The position numbers were made by a program, and so were the translations under genes. Shown piece by piece: positions 25,625 to 34,249 of a DNA stretch of 64,000 nt; the first letter of the stretch is position 1, and each line of letters begins with the position of its first letter. Origin of the DNA: DASYXZ01 sp035308965 (lineage in GTDB: Bacteria; Acidobacteriota; Terriglobia; UBA7540). The stretch is from the NCBI GenBank assembly GCA_035308965.1, contig DATGFN010000011.1, positions 124,001-188,000 on the forward strand, read 5' to 3'. A model generated the notes under the pieces. That model saw only the letters and a list, made by a program, of their open reading frames with translations. It was not told the origin of the DNA and made no database searches.

Positions 25625-27142
25625 GTGAATAAGAATGATCACGCGTTCCGTCTTGCGCCCCCGCCGTTCAGGCGGGAACATTACAATCGGGAAGAACCTC
25701 AGTCGGGAGGCGCCAGCTCCGTCATGGTACCGACCCCGATCTGGAATGGGAAACTCCAACAATTGAGCGCATCGAAAATTTGGCGGGCCATGCTCCCGGC
25801 CATGATCCTCCTGTGCGCCTCTGGCGCCCTGGCAAGTTTTCTTTTCGCCCAATCCTCATCCGGCGTTGAACCGGCCACTCGCCACGTTATTGTGATTTCG
25901 GTGGACGGCATGGGCGCGCATTATTACGTATCGCCGCCTCCCGGCATTCATATTCCTCATCTCATGCAGATGAAATTGGAGGGGAGTTTTGCCGAAGCCG
26001 TGGAAGGCATTTACCCCAGCGTGACTTATCCTTCGCACACCACCATCGTCACCGGTCAAATGCCGGCCGTGCATGGCATTTACACCAACCTCTCTTCGCG
26101 CGAAGCAGGCAAGAACACGGGTGACTGGTTTTGGTTTTCGAAGTCCATCAAGGTGCCCACACTTTGGGACGAAGCTCGCAAAGCGCATTTGACTTGCGCT
26201 TCAGTTTTTTGGCCGGTTACCGCCGGCGCCGCCATAGACTGGGACCTGCCGGAAATCTGGGACCCCGCCAAGGGGGAAGTAGGCGATCCCATGTACGTGG
26301 CGAAGTTCGCCACTCCTGGATTGCTTTTGGAAGCTTTGATGGCGCTCGGGCCGCCGCCTTACGGTGAGGATAACGACCTCACCCGCGCCCACCTGGCGGA
26401 GTTTTTGGAGAAGCAGCACAAACCCAGCCTCCTGCTTATTCATTTGGACACGCTCGATTCCATCGAGCACCAGCACGGGCCCGATACGAATGAAGCAGTG
26501 GCAACGCTTGAGCGCATTGACACGCGAATCGGGGAGATTGAAGATGCGGTGCGCGAGGCGGGCCTCGAGAATTCCACCGATTTCTTTGTGGTGTCTGATC
26601 ACGGATTCATGTCCGTCACGCGCACAATCCATCCCAACATTTTGCTGGCCAAAGCCGGCCTGCTCACTTTGGATGAACACGGCAGGGTAACAGGAGGGAA
26701 AATTGCCACGGTGTCCAACGGCGGGTCCATGTTCATTTACTGGCCCGAGGGAGATCACCTTGAAGGGGCAGTGGATACGGCATTGAAACCACTGCGCGAT
26801 CAGGGATTGCTATGGAGTGTTTTCGATCAGAATGCACTTCGAGAGTTGGGCGCGGACCCGGAAGCGCGGATGGCGCTCGAGGCTCCGCGCGGCGCGATGT
26901 TCGGCAGCGAGGCCCGCGGTGACCTGATGAGCAAAGCGAGAACTCAGATTGGCACGCATGGATATTTCCCTTATCGGGCGGGACTTGAAGCCTCCTTCAT
27001 CGCCTGGGGCCAAGGGATCAAAGGCGGCGTGAATCTTCATCGTATCAGTATGACCGCAGTAGGCCCGACGTTGCTCAAAGCGCTGGGGATTGACGATCCC
27101 AAGTTCGGATCTCAGCCCGCGCTTAACTCGATCTTCAAATAA
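25625..27142 (+). CDS. Alkaline-phosphatase-superfamily (NPP-like) phosphodiesterase, exported
   Basis: The ~505-residue protein has a membrane/signal segment at about residues 57-77 (AMLPAMILLCASGALASFLFA). The catalytic domain begins V-I-V-I-S-V-D-G-M-G, with the nucleophile threonine in Y-P-S-H-T-T-I-V-T-G and metal ligands in D-T-L-D-S-I-E-H-Q-H-G and S-D-H-G-F. This is the nucleotide pyrophosphatase/phosphodiesterase pattern. The start may be GTG 25625 or the ATG at 25724, which gives a shorter lead before the hydrophobic segment. The substrate is unknown. Confidence 0.87.
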   Translation: MNKNDHAFRLAPPPFRREHYNREEPQSGGASSVMVPTPIWNGKLQQLSASKIWRAMLPAMILLCASGALASFLFAQSSSGVEPATRHVIVISVDGMGAHYYVSPPPGIHIPHLMQMKLEGSFAEAVEGIYPSVTYPSHTTIVTGQMPAVHGIYTNLSSREAGKNTGDWFWFSKSIKVPTLWDEARKAHLTCASVFWPVTAGAAIDWDLPEIWDPAKGEVGDPMYVAKFATPGLLLEALMALGPPPYGEDNDLTRAHLAEFLEKQHKPSLLLIHLDTLDSIEHQHGPDTNEAVATLERIDTRIGEIEDAVREAGLENSTDFFVVSDHGFMSVTRTIHPNILLAKAGLLTLDEHGRVTGGKIATVSNGGSMFIYWPEGDHLEGAVDTALKPLRDQGLLWSVFDQNALRELGADPEARMALEAPRGAMFGSEARGDLMSKARTQIGTHGYFPYRAGLEASFIAWGQGIKGGVNLHRISMTAVGPTLLKALGIDDPKFGSQPALNSIFK

Positions 27143-27155
27143 CTCAATGAATGTT

Positions 27156-27500
27156 TTACCGGCCTGAAGATCCTGACTTGCTCAAATCGAGCAATTGCCG
27201 CAAGAGTTCATTACTTTCGAGATCTGAAATAGGGATGGGCGGAAAGAACTCTTCCCAGTCAACATCCGGAAAGCCCTTGCGCGTTGCACACGCAGCGAGC
27301 CGCTCGCGCAGCGTAAGTGGGCCGCCGGCGGGAAAACCGGTGAGGCAATTGAAGATAATCTGGTGAACGGGTTCACGCCATTTGTATTGTGCCAATAATT
27401 GCGCTGCGGCATCCAGCACCTTCCGGTCTCCCTTACAGAACGCTCGCAAGACGCGGCGCTCCTGGTCGATGGCCGGACGATCATCAATACGATTGTCCAT
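27156..27500 (-). CDS. Conserved hypothetical protein
   Basis: The 114-residue acidic helical protein has V-L-R-A-F-C-K-G, Y-K-W-R-E-P-V-H-Q-I-I-F and R-K-G-F-P-D-V-D-W-E-E-F-F. These look like conserved blocks rather than an antisense shadow, and there is no competing gene on the plus strand. No signal peptide or known fold. It is divergent from the DAHP synthase leader promoter, 47 bp away. Confidence 0.65.
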   Translation of the reverse strand: MDNRIDDRPAIDQERRVLRAFCKGDRKVLDAAAQLLAQYKWREPVHQIIFNCLTGFPAGGPLTLRERLAACATRKGFPDVDWEEFFPPIPISDLESNELLRQLLDLSKSGSSGR

Positions 27501-27546
27501 GGAATGAAAATTCTAGCAGGTTGTTGGAGACTGCACCAGAAACGCC

Positions 27547-27575
27547 TTGTGTCGAAGCGGCCTTCCGTTTATACT
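27547..27575 (+). promoter_or_regulatory. Promoter of the DAHP synthase leader
   Basis: TTGTGT (27547-27552), a 17-bp spacer and TATACT (27570-27575) form a good sigma-70-type promoter. The start site would fall near 27582, only a few bases before the leader ATG at 27585, so the leader peptide could be translated from an almost leaderless RNA. Confidence 0.65.
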
Positions 27576-27584
27576 AGCCGTTCG

Positions 27585-27647
27585 ATGATCAGCTACCGCG
27601 CCAACTCGTTTACCTACGCTTATTGGGGCTTTCCCCCAATGGGTTGA
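27585..27647 (+). CDS. Aromatic-amino-acid leader peptide of aroF attenuator
   Basis: This 20-codon frame encodes MISYRANSFTYAYWGFPPMG and ends TGA. Six of 20 residues are aromatic: Y4, F9, Y11, Y13, W14 and F16. This bias, the promoter directly upstream and the terminator downstream mark it as a regulatory leader whose translation senses charged tRNA-Tyr, -Phe and -Trp. It is too short for standard gene finders. Confidence 0.85.
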   Translation: MISYRANSFTYAYWGFPPMG

Positions 27648-27717
27648 AGTGGCGCTGGTCTGAGATAAAAAAGACTTTGAAAAGCCAGCCCACTTGAAAA
27701 AGTGGGCTTTTGTTTTT
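27598..27717 (+). terminator. Attenuator: intrinsic terminator with competing antiterminator
   Basis: The terminator is AGCCCACTT (27687-27695), loop GAAA (27696-27699), AAGTGGGCT (27700-27708), then TTTTGTTTTT to 27717. Segment 2 (AAGTGGCGCTGG, 27647-27658) can pair with segment 3 (CCAGCCCACTT, 27685-27695) with a one-base bulge, which would destroy the terminator. Segment 1 inside the leader (GCGCCAACT, 27598-27606) can pair with AGTGGCGC of segment 2. This is the 1-2-3-4 geometry of trp-type attenuation. Confidence 0.85.
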
Positions 27718-27735
27718 AAGGGAGGAACTGGAGCG

Positions 27736-28767
27736 ATGATTATTTCAATGAGGCCTCATTCATCAAAAGAAGAAATCGAGCAAGTCTGCGAGCGAATCCG
27801 CGACTTTGGTTACAAGGTTCACACCATCGTGGGCGAAGAACGCGTGGTGATAGGCGCCGTGGGCGTAGGCGACGTGACAGCGTGCCTCGAATCCTTGCAG
27901 GCCATCCCGAGCGTGGAGAGCGCGGTTCGCATTTCCGCGCCCTACAAATTCGTGAGCAGGGAATTCAAGAAAGAGCGCAGCCAAATCCGCGTGGATGGAA
28001 CTGTAATCGGAGGCGGGGAATTTGTAGTGATGGCCGGGCCGTGTTCGGTGGAAAACGAAAAGCAAATCATGGATACGGCGGAGGCCGTGGCCGCGGCGGG
28101 AGCCAAGATTCTGCGCGGAGGCGCGTTCAAACCTCGAACATCCCCTTACGATTTCCAGGGGCTCGAACTCGAGGGGCTCAAATTACTGGCCAAAGCGCGC
28201 CAGGCCACCGGCCTGGCCATCATCACGGAGGTGATGAGCGATCGCGACGTCGATCTGGTGGCCGAGCACGCTGACATCATGCAGGTGGGCGCCCGCAACA
28301 TGCAGAACTTCGCGCTGCTCAAGACCCTGGGCAAATGCGGCCGCACCGTTCTCCTCAAGCGCGGAATGAGTTCCACGCTGAATGAACTGCTGATGTCGGC
28401 GGAATACGTCACCGCGCATGGCAATCCGAACGTGGTGCTATGCGAGCGTGGCATCCGGACTTTCGAGACCGCCACGCGCAATACCTGTGACATTGCCAGC
28501 ATCCCCGTGCTGAACGAACTCACTCACCTGCCCGTGATTCTCGATCCCAGCCACGCCACCGGCAAACGCAGTCTGGTACCCGCGCTCTCGCGCGCCGCGG
28601 TCGCCATTGGCGCCGACGGCCTGCTGGTGGAGGTCCATCCCAAGCCCGAAAAAGCCTTCAGCGACGGCGCCCAATCACTTAACTTCGAGCAGTTCCGCGC
28701 CATGATGGAAGACCTGCGCCCGTATTTAGACTTGCGCAGCCAGTCGCTGGCCGTGAAGCAGGTTTGA
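27736..28767 (+). CDS. aroF: 3-deoxy-7-phosphoheptulonate (DAHP) synthase
   Basis: The 343-residue type I-beta DAHP synthase catalyses the first shikimate-pathway step, condensing phosphoenolpyruvate with erythrose 4-phosphate. The N-terminal ~70 residues form the ferredoxin-like regulatory domain seen in Thermotoga-type enzymes and used for Tyr/Phe feedback. The barrel follows with M-A-G-P-C-S-V-E, G-G-A-F-K-P-R-T-S-P-Y, L-L-K-R-G-M-S-S-T and L-P-V-I-L-D-P-S-H-A-T-G. ATG 27736 is preceded by AGGGAGG (27719-27725); the longer frame from 27694 runs through the terminator. Expression is likely controlled by the attenuator upstream. Confidence 0.96.
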   Translation: MIISMRPHSSKEEIEQVCERIRDFGYKVHTIVGEERVVIGAVGVGDVTACLESLQAIPSVESAVRISAPYKFVSREFKKERSQIRVDGTVIGGGEFVVMAGPCSVENEKQIMDTAEAVAAAGAKILRGGAFKPRTSPYDFQGLELEGLKLLAKARQATGLAIITEVMSDRDVDLVAEHADIMQVGARNMQNFALLKTLGKCGRTVLLKRGMSSTLNELLMSAEYVTAHGNPNVVLCERGIRTFETATRNTCDIASIPVLNELTHLPVILDPSHATGKRSLVPALSRAAVAIGADGLLVEVHPKPEKAFSDGAQSLNFEQFRAMMEDLRPYLDLRSQSLAVKQV

Positions 28768-28954
28768 AACTTGCGCAAGCTATTGCGCACCGCAACAGCC
28801 GAATAGTTGGCCATAGCACGCCCTTTATGCTGTGGGGTTTTGCATGGTCCGTACTTGATTCAGCCCCCGGCACAAATGGCGTGCGATAGGTACCAGCTCA
28901 AATGGAACACAACCCACCTGGAATTCCTGAGGCAGGCACAGCGAAAAATCTCCG

Positions 28955-29027
28955 CCACCAAGACACAAAGGCATTAAGAAGCTGCCTCGCGGAATAATCA
29001 TTCCTTGGTGTCTTCGTGTCTTGGTGG
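28955..29027. repeat. Inverted repeat CCACCAAGACAC / GTGTCTTGGTGG
   Basis: CCACCAAGACACAAAG (28955-28970) faces CTTCGTGTCTTGGTGG (29012-29027), a 16-bp pair with one mismatch around a 41-bp middle. It lies in the 28768-29070 spacer between aroF and cstA, which otherwise holds no gene. It may act as a terminator-like structure or be another dispersed repeat; it lacks a T-run. Confidence 0.6.
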
Positions 29028-29070
29028 TAAAAACATTCTGGGCCGGAATCGTTAAACAGGGACACCCTGG

Positions 29071-31125
29071 ATGCGCCTCCTGAAAAACCTGGCATGGGTT
29101 CTGATCGCACTGCTGGGTGCGGTCGCTCTGGGCATGATCGCCACGGTGCGCGGCGAACCGTTGAACGCGGTTTGGCTGGTGGCCGCGGCGGCGTGCGTTT
29201 ATGCGCTCGGGTACCGCTTCTACAGCCGCTGGGTGGCGTTTACGGTGCTGGAACTTGACGACCGGCGCGCCACGCCGGCGGAGCGCCTGGACGACGGGCA
29301 CGATTTTCTGCCCACCAATAAATGGGTTTTGTTTGGGCACCACTTTGCCGCTATCGCTGGACCGGGGCCGCTGGTCGGTCCGATTCTCGCCGCTCAATTC
29401 GGATATCTTCCCGGCACGCTCTGGATAGTTCTGGGCGGAATCCTGGGCGGCTGCGTTCAGGATTTCGTCACGCTCTTTTGCTCCATGCGCCGTAACGGAA
29501 GGTCGCTCGGGCAGATGGCCAAGGACGAAATCGGCGAGGTCGGTGGATGGACCGCTCTCTTCGCCGTGCTCTGCATTTTAATAATCCTTTTGGGCGCTGT
29601 GGCGCTGGTGGTGGTGAACGCGCTCAAAGCAAGTCCGTGGGGATTGTTCACCATCGCCATGACCATGCCCATTGCCCTGCTCCTCGGAGTTTACCTCCGC
29701 TACCTGCGTCCGGGGCGCGTGCTCGAAGCATCCATGGTGGGTTTCTTTCTGGTGATGGCGGCGGTGATTGGCGGGCGCTACGTGGCGGAATCCGCGACGC
29801 TCGCGCAATATTTCACTTATAGCGGCCCGTCGCTGGTCTGGATGGTGGTCGTCTACGGATTTGCCGCCTCAGTGCTGCCGGTTTGGCTGCTGCTCGCCCC
29901 GCGCGATTACCTGAGCACCTTCATCAAACTCGGAACCATTCTAGCCCTGGCGCTGGGAATTCTTGCCGCCCACCCGCAGATGTTGCTCCCGCCTCTCACG
30001 CGATTTACCGATGGCACCGGGCCGATTTTTTCCGGGAAGGTTTTTCCATTTTGCTTCATCACCATCGCCTGCGGAGCCGTTTCCGGATTTCATTCGCTGA
30101 TTGCGAGCGGGACCACGCCTAAGCTCATCTGCAAGGAAAGCCAGGCGCGCTTGATCGGCTACGGCGCCATGATGATGGAATCTTTCGTAGGCGTGATGGC
30201 GATGGTGGCGGCCACGGTGCTTCAACCCGGCGTCTACTTTGCCGTCAACAGTCCGGCGGGAGTGGTGGGCGCGCTGCCGGAGAAGGCGGTGGCCACCATT
30301 TCCAACTGGGGTTTTCCGGTGACCACTCAAACCATGTCGGAGTTGGCCTCGCGCGTAGGCGAAATCACACTCTTCAATCGCACCGGCGGCGCGCCCTCGC
30401 TGGCTGTAGGCATGGCGCACATTTTCGGAAGCACGCTTGGAATGGGCGGGCTCGAAGCCATCTGGTATCACTTTGCCATCATGTTTGAAGCGCTTTTTAT
30501 TCTCACTGTGCTCGACGCTGGCACGCGCGTTGGACGATTCATGCTTCAAGACTTACTCGGTCATTTTTGGAAACCGCTGGGGCGGACCAGTTGGTATCCG
30601 AGCGTCGTCCTTACCAGCGCGCTGATTACCGGCGCGTGGGGCTACTTCCTTTACCAGGGCATCATGGACCCGCTCGGCGGCATCAACAGCCTGTGGCCTC
30701 TTTTTGGAATATCCAACCAGTTGCTGGCCACTATCGCTTTCTGCGTGTGCACCACCATTCTGATTAAGATGGGGAAAACCAAGTATGCCTGGGTGACGCT
30801 CGCGCCCCTCGCCTGGCTGGTGGCCGTGACCATGACGGCGAGCTACCAAAAGATTTTTGACGCCGACCCGCGCATCGGTTTTTGGGCGCAGGCCAGCCAT
30901 TTGTCCGACTTGATTTCCACCGGCGCCATTCCCGCCGCCAAGATTGCTGAAACACAACGGGTAATTTTTAATAACCGGCTGGACGCGGTCGTCACCGCTA
31001 TTTTTGCCGCGTTTGTAGTGGTGATTCTGGTGGAATCGGGACGCAATTGGTGGCTCTACGCATGGGGAGGGAAGCAGCCGGTGATGAGCGAAGCGCCCAT
31101 GGAAACATCGCGGCTGACAGCGTGA
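29071..31125 (+). CDS. cstA: Carbon starvation protein CstA (pyruvate/peptide transporter family)
   Basis: The 684-residue polytopic inner-membrane protein has more than a dozen hydrophobic segments. It carries the CstA hallmarks N-K-W-V-L-F-G-H-H-F-A-A-I-A-G-P-G-P-L-V-G-P and G-G-C-V-Q-D-F near the N-terminus, and G-I-S-N-Q-L-L-A in the C-terminal CstA_C part. CstA/BtsT proteins import pyruvate or peptides. It is followed after 72 bp by the small YbdD partner, as in E. coli. The start ATG lacks a strong ribosome site. Confidence 0.94.
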   Translation: MRLLKNLAWVLIALLGAVALGMIATVRGEPLNAVWLVAAAACVYALGYRFYSRWVAFTVLELDDRRATPAERLDDGHDFLPTNKWVLFGHHFAAIAGPGPLVGPILAAQFGYLPGTLWIVLGGILGGCVQDFVTLFCSMRRNGRSLGQMAKDEIGEVGGWTALFAVLCILIILLGAVALVVVNALKASPWGLFTIAMTMPIALLLGVYLRYLRPGRVLEASMVGFFLVMAAVIGGRYVAESATLAQYFTYSGPSLVWMVVVYGFAASVLPVWLLLAPRDYLSTFIKLGTILALALGILAAHPQMLLPPLTRFTDGTGPIFSGKVFPFCFITIACGAVSGFHSLIASGTTPKLICKESQARLIGYGAMMMESFVGVMAMVAATVLQPGVYFAVNSPAGVVGALPEKAVATISNWGFPVTTQTMSELASRVGEITLFNRTGGAPSLAVGMAHIFGSTLGMGGLEAIWYHFAIMFEALFILTVLDAGTRVGRFMLQDLLGHFWKPLGRTSWYPSVVLTSALITGAWGYFLYQGIMDPLGGINSLWPLFGISNQLLATIAFCVCTTILIKMGKTKYAWVTLAPLAWLVAVTMTASYQKIFDADPRIGFWAQASHLSDLISTGAIPAAKIAETQRVIFNNRLDAVVTAIFAAFVVVILVESGRNWWLYAWGGKQPVMSEAPMETSRLTA

Positions 31126-31197
31126 GAAGACGGAAACTGGAAACTCGAAAATGGAAAATCGCAAATCACAAATCGCAAATACGCCAGGGGAGGAGCT

Positions 31198-31380
31198 GTG
31201 ACTCAATTGCAAAACCTGTTGCGAAGGGCCTGGCAGTTTCTTCGCGAGGCGTGCGGCGAAAATGATTACGCGCGATATCGTGCCGCCGCCATCGGCCGTG
31301 GCGATCCACCCCTTTCTCCGGAAGAATTTTATCTATCCGGACTTCAAAATAAATACTCGCGCCCCAACCGTTGCTGCTAG
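31198..31380 (+). CDS. YbdD/YjiX-family small protein, CstA partner
   Basis: The 60-residue basic protein starts from GTG with AGGGGAGGAG upstream. It contains W-x-F-L-R-E-A-C-G-E-N-D-Y-A-R-Y and ends N-K-Y-S-R-P-N-R-C-C, the diagnostic tail of the YbdD/YjiX (DUF466) family. In E. coli the cstA-ybdD pair is needed for pyruvate uptake, so a transport accessory role is likely. Confidence 0.9.
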   Translation: MTQLQNLLRRAWQFLREACGENDYARYRAAAIGRGDPPLSPEEFYLSGLQNKYSRPNRCC

Positions 31381-31412
31381 GCGGCGCGCCACCTTGCTAG
31401 CAGGAGACGCCT

Positions 31413-32435
31413 ATGAAATTCCGATTGCTCCTTTTGTGCCTTTTATTCGCCACGCCTGTGTTGGCCCTGCAAGATTCGGCGCCCGAAATCCCATTCGAAT
31501 CGGTTCCGAACATTCTTAAGCTGCCGCCCGACTTGTATTTGGGAGAGGTTCCCGGTGTGGCACTGAATTCAAAGGGGCACATTTTTATCTACACGCGCAG
31601 CGGCGAAACATTCCTTTTGGAATTTGACCCCGCGGGAAAATTCCTGCGCCGGATTGGCAAGGGCCTGTACGCGTTCAGCGGCCGGTCTTTCGCTCACGTT
31701 GTGCGAGTGGACGCGCACGACAACATTTGGTGCGTGGACGAAGGCTCGAACATGGTGATCGAATTTAATTCCGCCGGGCGCGTGATGCTGCTTCTCGGCC
31801 GCAAGCCTGAGCCCGTGGAAGGCTCCGCTCCTGCTGGCTCCGCCGCCGCTCCCACGGCAGCGCCGGCTGGGAATGGAATCTCCAGTGGCACCGGTCTCTT
31901 TGGTTTGCTCACCTTCAATCGGCCAACCGACGTGGCCTGGGATGCAGCGGGGAACATCTTCGTGAGCGACGGCTACGGAAACTCTCATGTGGTCAAATTT
32001 TCCAAGTCCGGAGATTTCATCAAAGAATGGGGAACGAAAGGTTCGAGCCCGGGACAATTCCGCACACCGCATTCCATGGCCGTGGACGCCAAAGGGAATG
32101 TTTACATTGCGGACCGCGGGAATCAGCGCATCCAGATCTTCGACAATGACGGCAACTACCGGAACGAAATCACCAACGCCGGCACCCCATGGGCGATTTG
32201 TATCACGCCCGGACCCAACCAGTTTCTCTACAGCTCGGACGCCACGCCCGGCCGCATTTACAAGCTCGATCTGAATGGTAAATTGCTGGGAGAATTCGGT
32301 TCTTTCGGTCACGCCTTAAAGCAATTCGGCTGGGTGCATGAAATGGATTGCAGCCAGGGCAACAAGAATGTGCTTTACGTTGGAGAACTCCTGAATTGGC
32401 GCATGCAGAAACTGATTTTGCATCCGGCAAAATAA
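31413..32435 (+). CDS. Secreted NHL-repeat beta-propeller protein
   Basis: The 340-residue protein has a signal peptide (MKFRLLLLCLLFATPVLA). NHL-type repeats follow, such as F-N-R-P-T-D-V-A-W-D-A-A-G-N-I-F-V-S-D-G and F-R-T-P-H-S-M-A-V-D-A-K-G-N-V-Y-I-A-D-R-G-N-Q-R-I-Q. A Pro/Ala-rich insert lies near residues 138-155. The overall layout resembles peptidyl-alpha-hydroxyglycine alpha-amidating lyase-like propellers; lyase activity is not claimed. It follows the CstA/YbdD pair after 32 bp and may be in the same operon. Confidence 0.83.
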   Translation: MKFRLLLLCLLFATPVLALQDSAPEIPFESVPNILKLPPDLYLGEVPGVALNSKGHIFIYTRSGETFLLEFDPAGKFLRRIGKGLYAFSGRSFAHVVRVDAHDNIWCVDEGSNMVIEFNSAGRVMLLLGRKPEPVEGSAPAGSAAAPTAAPAGNGISSGTGLFGLLTFNRPTDVAWDAAGNIFVSDGYGNSHVVKFSKSGDFIKEWGTKGSSPGQFRTPHSMAVDAKGNVYIADRGNQRIQIFDNDGNYRNEITNAGTPWAICITPGPNQFLYSSDATPGRIYKLDLNGKLLGEFGSFGHALKQFGWVHEMDCSQGNKNVLYVGELLNWRMQKLILHPAK

Positions 32436-32465
32436 AACAAAAAGGGGCTTCCGCCTGGAAGGCCC
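32431..32465 (-). terminator. Intrinsic terminator of the S53 peptidase gene
   Basis: Read on the minus strand, GGGCCTTCC-AGGC-GGAAGCCCC forms a hairpin with one bulge, followed by TTTTTGTTTTATTTTG. It sits 32 nt past the peptidase stop and overlaps the stop of the convergent NHL gene. Confidence 0.7.
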
Positions 32466-32496
32466 ATTGAAAAAATCAGCACAAATCCGGCTGTGA

Positions 32497-33741
32497 TTAT
32501 TTGCTCACAGTGCCTTTGTTGCTCCCGACACCCGTGACGAAGTCCCAGCCAGTTGCGGCGCTAAAGCTACCCGCGCTGCCTGAAGTAATGTCGCGGAAGT
32601 TCGAGCTATAGCAACTCGGGGTTGCGTAGCAACTGTAGATGGTGCTTAGCTCGGTGTCGGTGCTGGTGTATTTGCTGCCAGACAGATTAACAATTCCAGC
32701 CAATGATGGTGAGGCGACGCTCGTCCCGCCAAAAACCATCCAACCGGTTCTTCCCTGGCAAGAAGTGGTGTCGTAAACCGCAACGCCCGTATTGGGATTT
32801 GCGTCGAAGGAAAAGTCCGGCACACCACGATGGCCATTCAGGAGGCCGGCGATCACACTTTGATATCCGGGAATCGGCTCATACGCGCTGGTCCCTCCGC
32901 CACTGCCTGACCAGGCTGATTCACTGGTGAAATTGCCCCCGCTTCGATTCACGGAAGTGCCGCCGGCGCAAACGACGTTGGGTGAAACGCCGGGGTAGAT
33001 GGTTTTTCCACCCGTATCGCCACTGGCTGCGAAGTAGACCACGCCTGAGGTTGCAAAATGGCTGTCGGCGCTTGCTTCGGAGGGAGTTTCATTGCTACCC
33101 CAGCTCATGGAAACCTGAGTGACCCCGGGTAGGCCGCTTGCGTAGTCAACGGCCGCATAGAGATCAGCATTGCCGTTAGTGGCGGCTTCGACGAGGACGA
33201 TTTTAGCGTTCGGAGCCATCGCGTGAGCCCACTCGATATCGAGGGCCTCTTCTTGCGCCCAGCCGCAATTAACTCTCGGCGCGGTTCCGCCAGGGTAAGC
33301 CTTCTGAAAGCATGAAGTGGTAATAGTACTAGAGCATTGAGGTAGAACCGGGAGGTTGAATTGGTTTGAAAACACCGTGAGATCGTTGTACGCCGTTGGG
33401 TAATCGTAAGCGTCCACGATGGCAATCGCTCCGCTTCCTCCCGACGGTACCGTTTTGCTGGAGGCAATTGGGCAATTCGTACCTGAGGATGCAACGAGGC
33501 CGTAAACGCACGCCAGGGAGCCAGGAGTCTCGCCTGCCGGGCCGCCGCCTCCACCCTTCATCGGGTGGTCAAGAATCATATGGTTTGTGTGCGACCTGAC
33601 GCCCGCGTCTCCGGGATGTTCGACGGAGGAGTCCGGAACGACCACCACGGCATGTTCATCGCCCTGGCCTTGGGCCAATAGCGCGGACGTCCCCAAACTC
33701 ATCGCGAAAACCACCAGCGATAAAACAATAAACCTCTTCAT
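32497..33741 (-). CDS. Secreted S53-family (sedolisin-like) serine-carboxyl peptidase
   Basis: The 414-residue protein has a signal peptide (MKRFIVLSLVVFAMSLGTSALLAQ). The S53 active-site elements are Glu and Asp in E-E-A-L-D-I-E-W-A-H-A-M-A-P, the Asp of A-A-S-G-D-T-G-G, and the serine of F-G-G-T-S-V-A-S-P. S53 enzymes are acid-active extracellular proteases. The usual long pro-domain is largely absent: only ~90 residues with a Gly-rich linker precede the catalytic domain. The C-terminal Ca-binding Asp segment (F-R-D-I-T-S-G) is present. It is a single gene with its own terminator. Confidence 0.85.
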   Translation of the reverse strand: MKRFIVLSLVVFAMSLGTSALLAQGQGDEHAVVVVPDSSVEHPGDAGVRSHTNHMILDHPMKGGGGGPAGETPGSLACVYGLVASSGTNCPIASSKTVPSGGSGAIAIVDAYDYPTAYNDLTVFSNQFNLPVLPQCSSTITTSCFQKAYPGGTAPRVNCGWAQEEALDIEWAHAMAPNAKIVLVEAATNGNADLYAAVDYASGLPGVTQVSMSWGSNETPSEASADSHFATSGVVYFAASGDTGGKTIYPGVSPNVVCAGGTSVNRSGGNFTSESAWSGSGGGTSAYEPIPGYQSVIAGLLNGHRGVPDFSFDANPNTGVAVYDTTSCQGRTGWMVFGGTSVASPSLAGIVNLSGSKYTSTDTELSTIYSCYATPSCYSSNFRDITSGSAGSFSAATGWDFVTGVGSNKGTVSK

Positions 33742-34249
33742 TACGAGCCTCCATGCCTTGCCCTGAATAGTTTGTCAAATTGACGTGTTGCCGTTCAAAC
33801 CTTCTCATCAACCCTGAGGGTACGCAACTCCCATTCTAGAAAAACCGGAATGGCATTTCCAGTAGCCACCCATTATTTCAAAAGACTCAATTCCTCGGGT
33901 GAACAACTTTGCTTTTTTGCTGCCTTTGAGTTTCAGCCCTCGCTCTGCACTACAGTTTCCTATTGCAAATTTGAGTCCCTTCCAAGGCGGAATACGGAAA
34001 ATGAACCGATCGCCATATCTGGTAGAAAACAAGCAACGCTCTGTCTATTTTCGACTACATTCATCCCCTTCCGACCGCTTGCCGACCCAGTCAATTACCA
34101 CTTAAATGAAAGATTTTGCGTATCCGCCAATCTTTAATCCTCTTCACGATGAACGGAAAAGCATCACCGTTCGAGGCACGGGGAGACTTTGCCTTGAATC
34201 ATACTCATATTTACATTCTGAATTGAAGCCCGTACCGGCGGCCTTAGAG
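33742..34249. other. 508-bp intergenic region, no gene seen
   Basis: This AT-richer stretch between two minus-strand genes should carry the peptidase promoter and the end of the cytochrome transcription unit. I found no convincing frame, hairpin with T-run, or known riboswitch. The plus-strand frames here look random or antisense to the cytochrome. Confidence 0.45.

Noticed and set aside
32497..33741. Subtilisin (S8) assignment for the peptidase
   Set aside because: The G-G-T-S-V-A-S-P serine motif alone fits both, but the E-x3-D pair and A-A-S-G-D-T-G-G mark S53.
33742..33840. Possible c-di-GMP riboswitch before the S53 peptidase
   Set aside because: A GGGCAAGGC string is present, but the second conserved receptor half and closing stems were not found.
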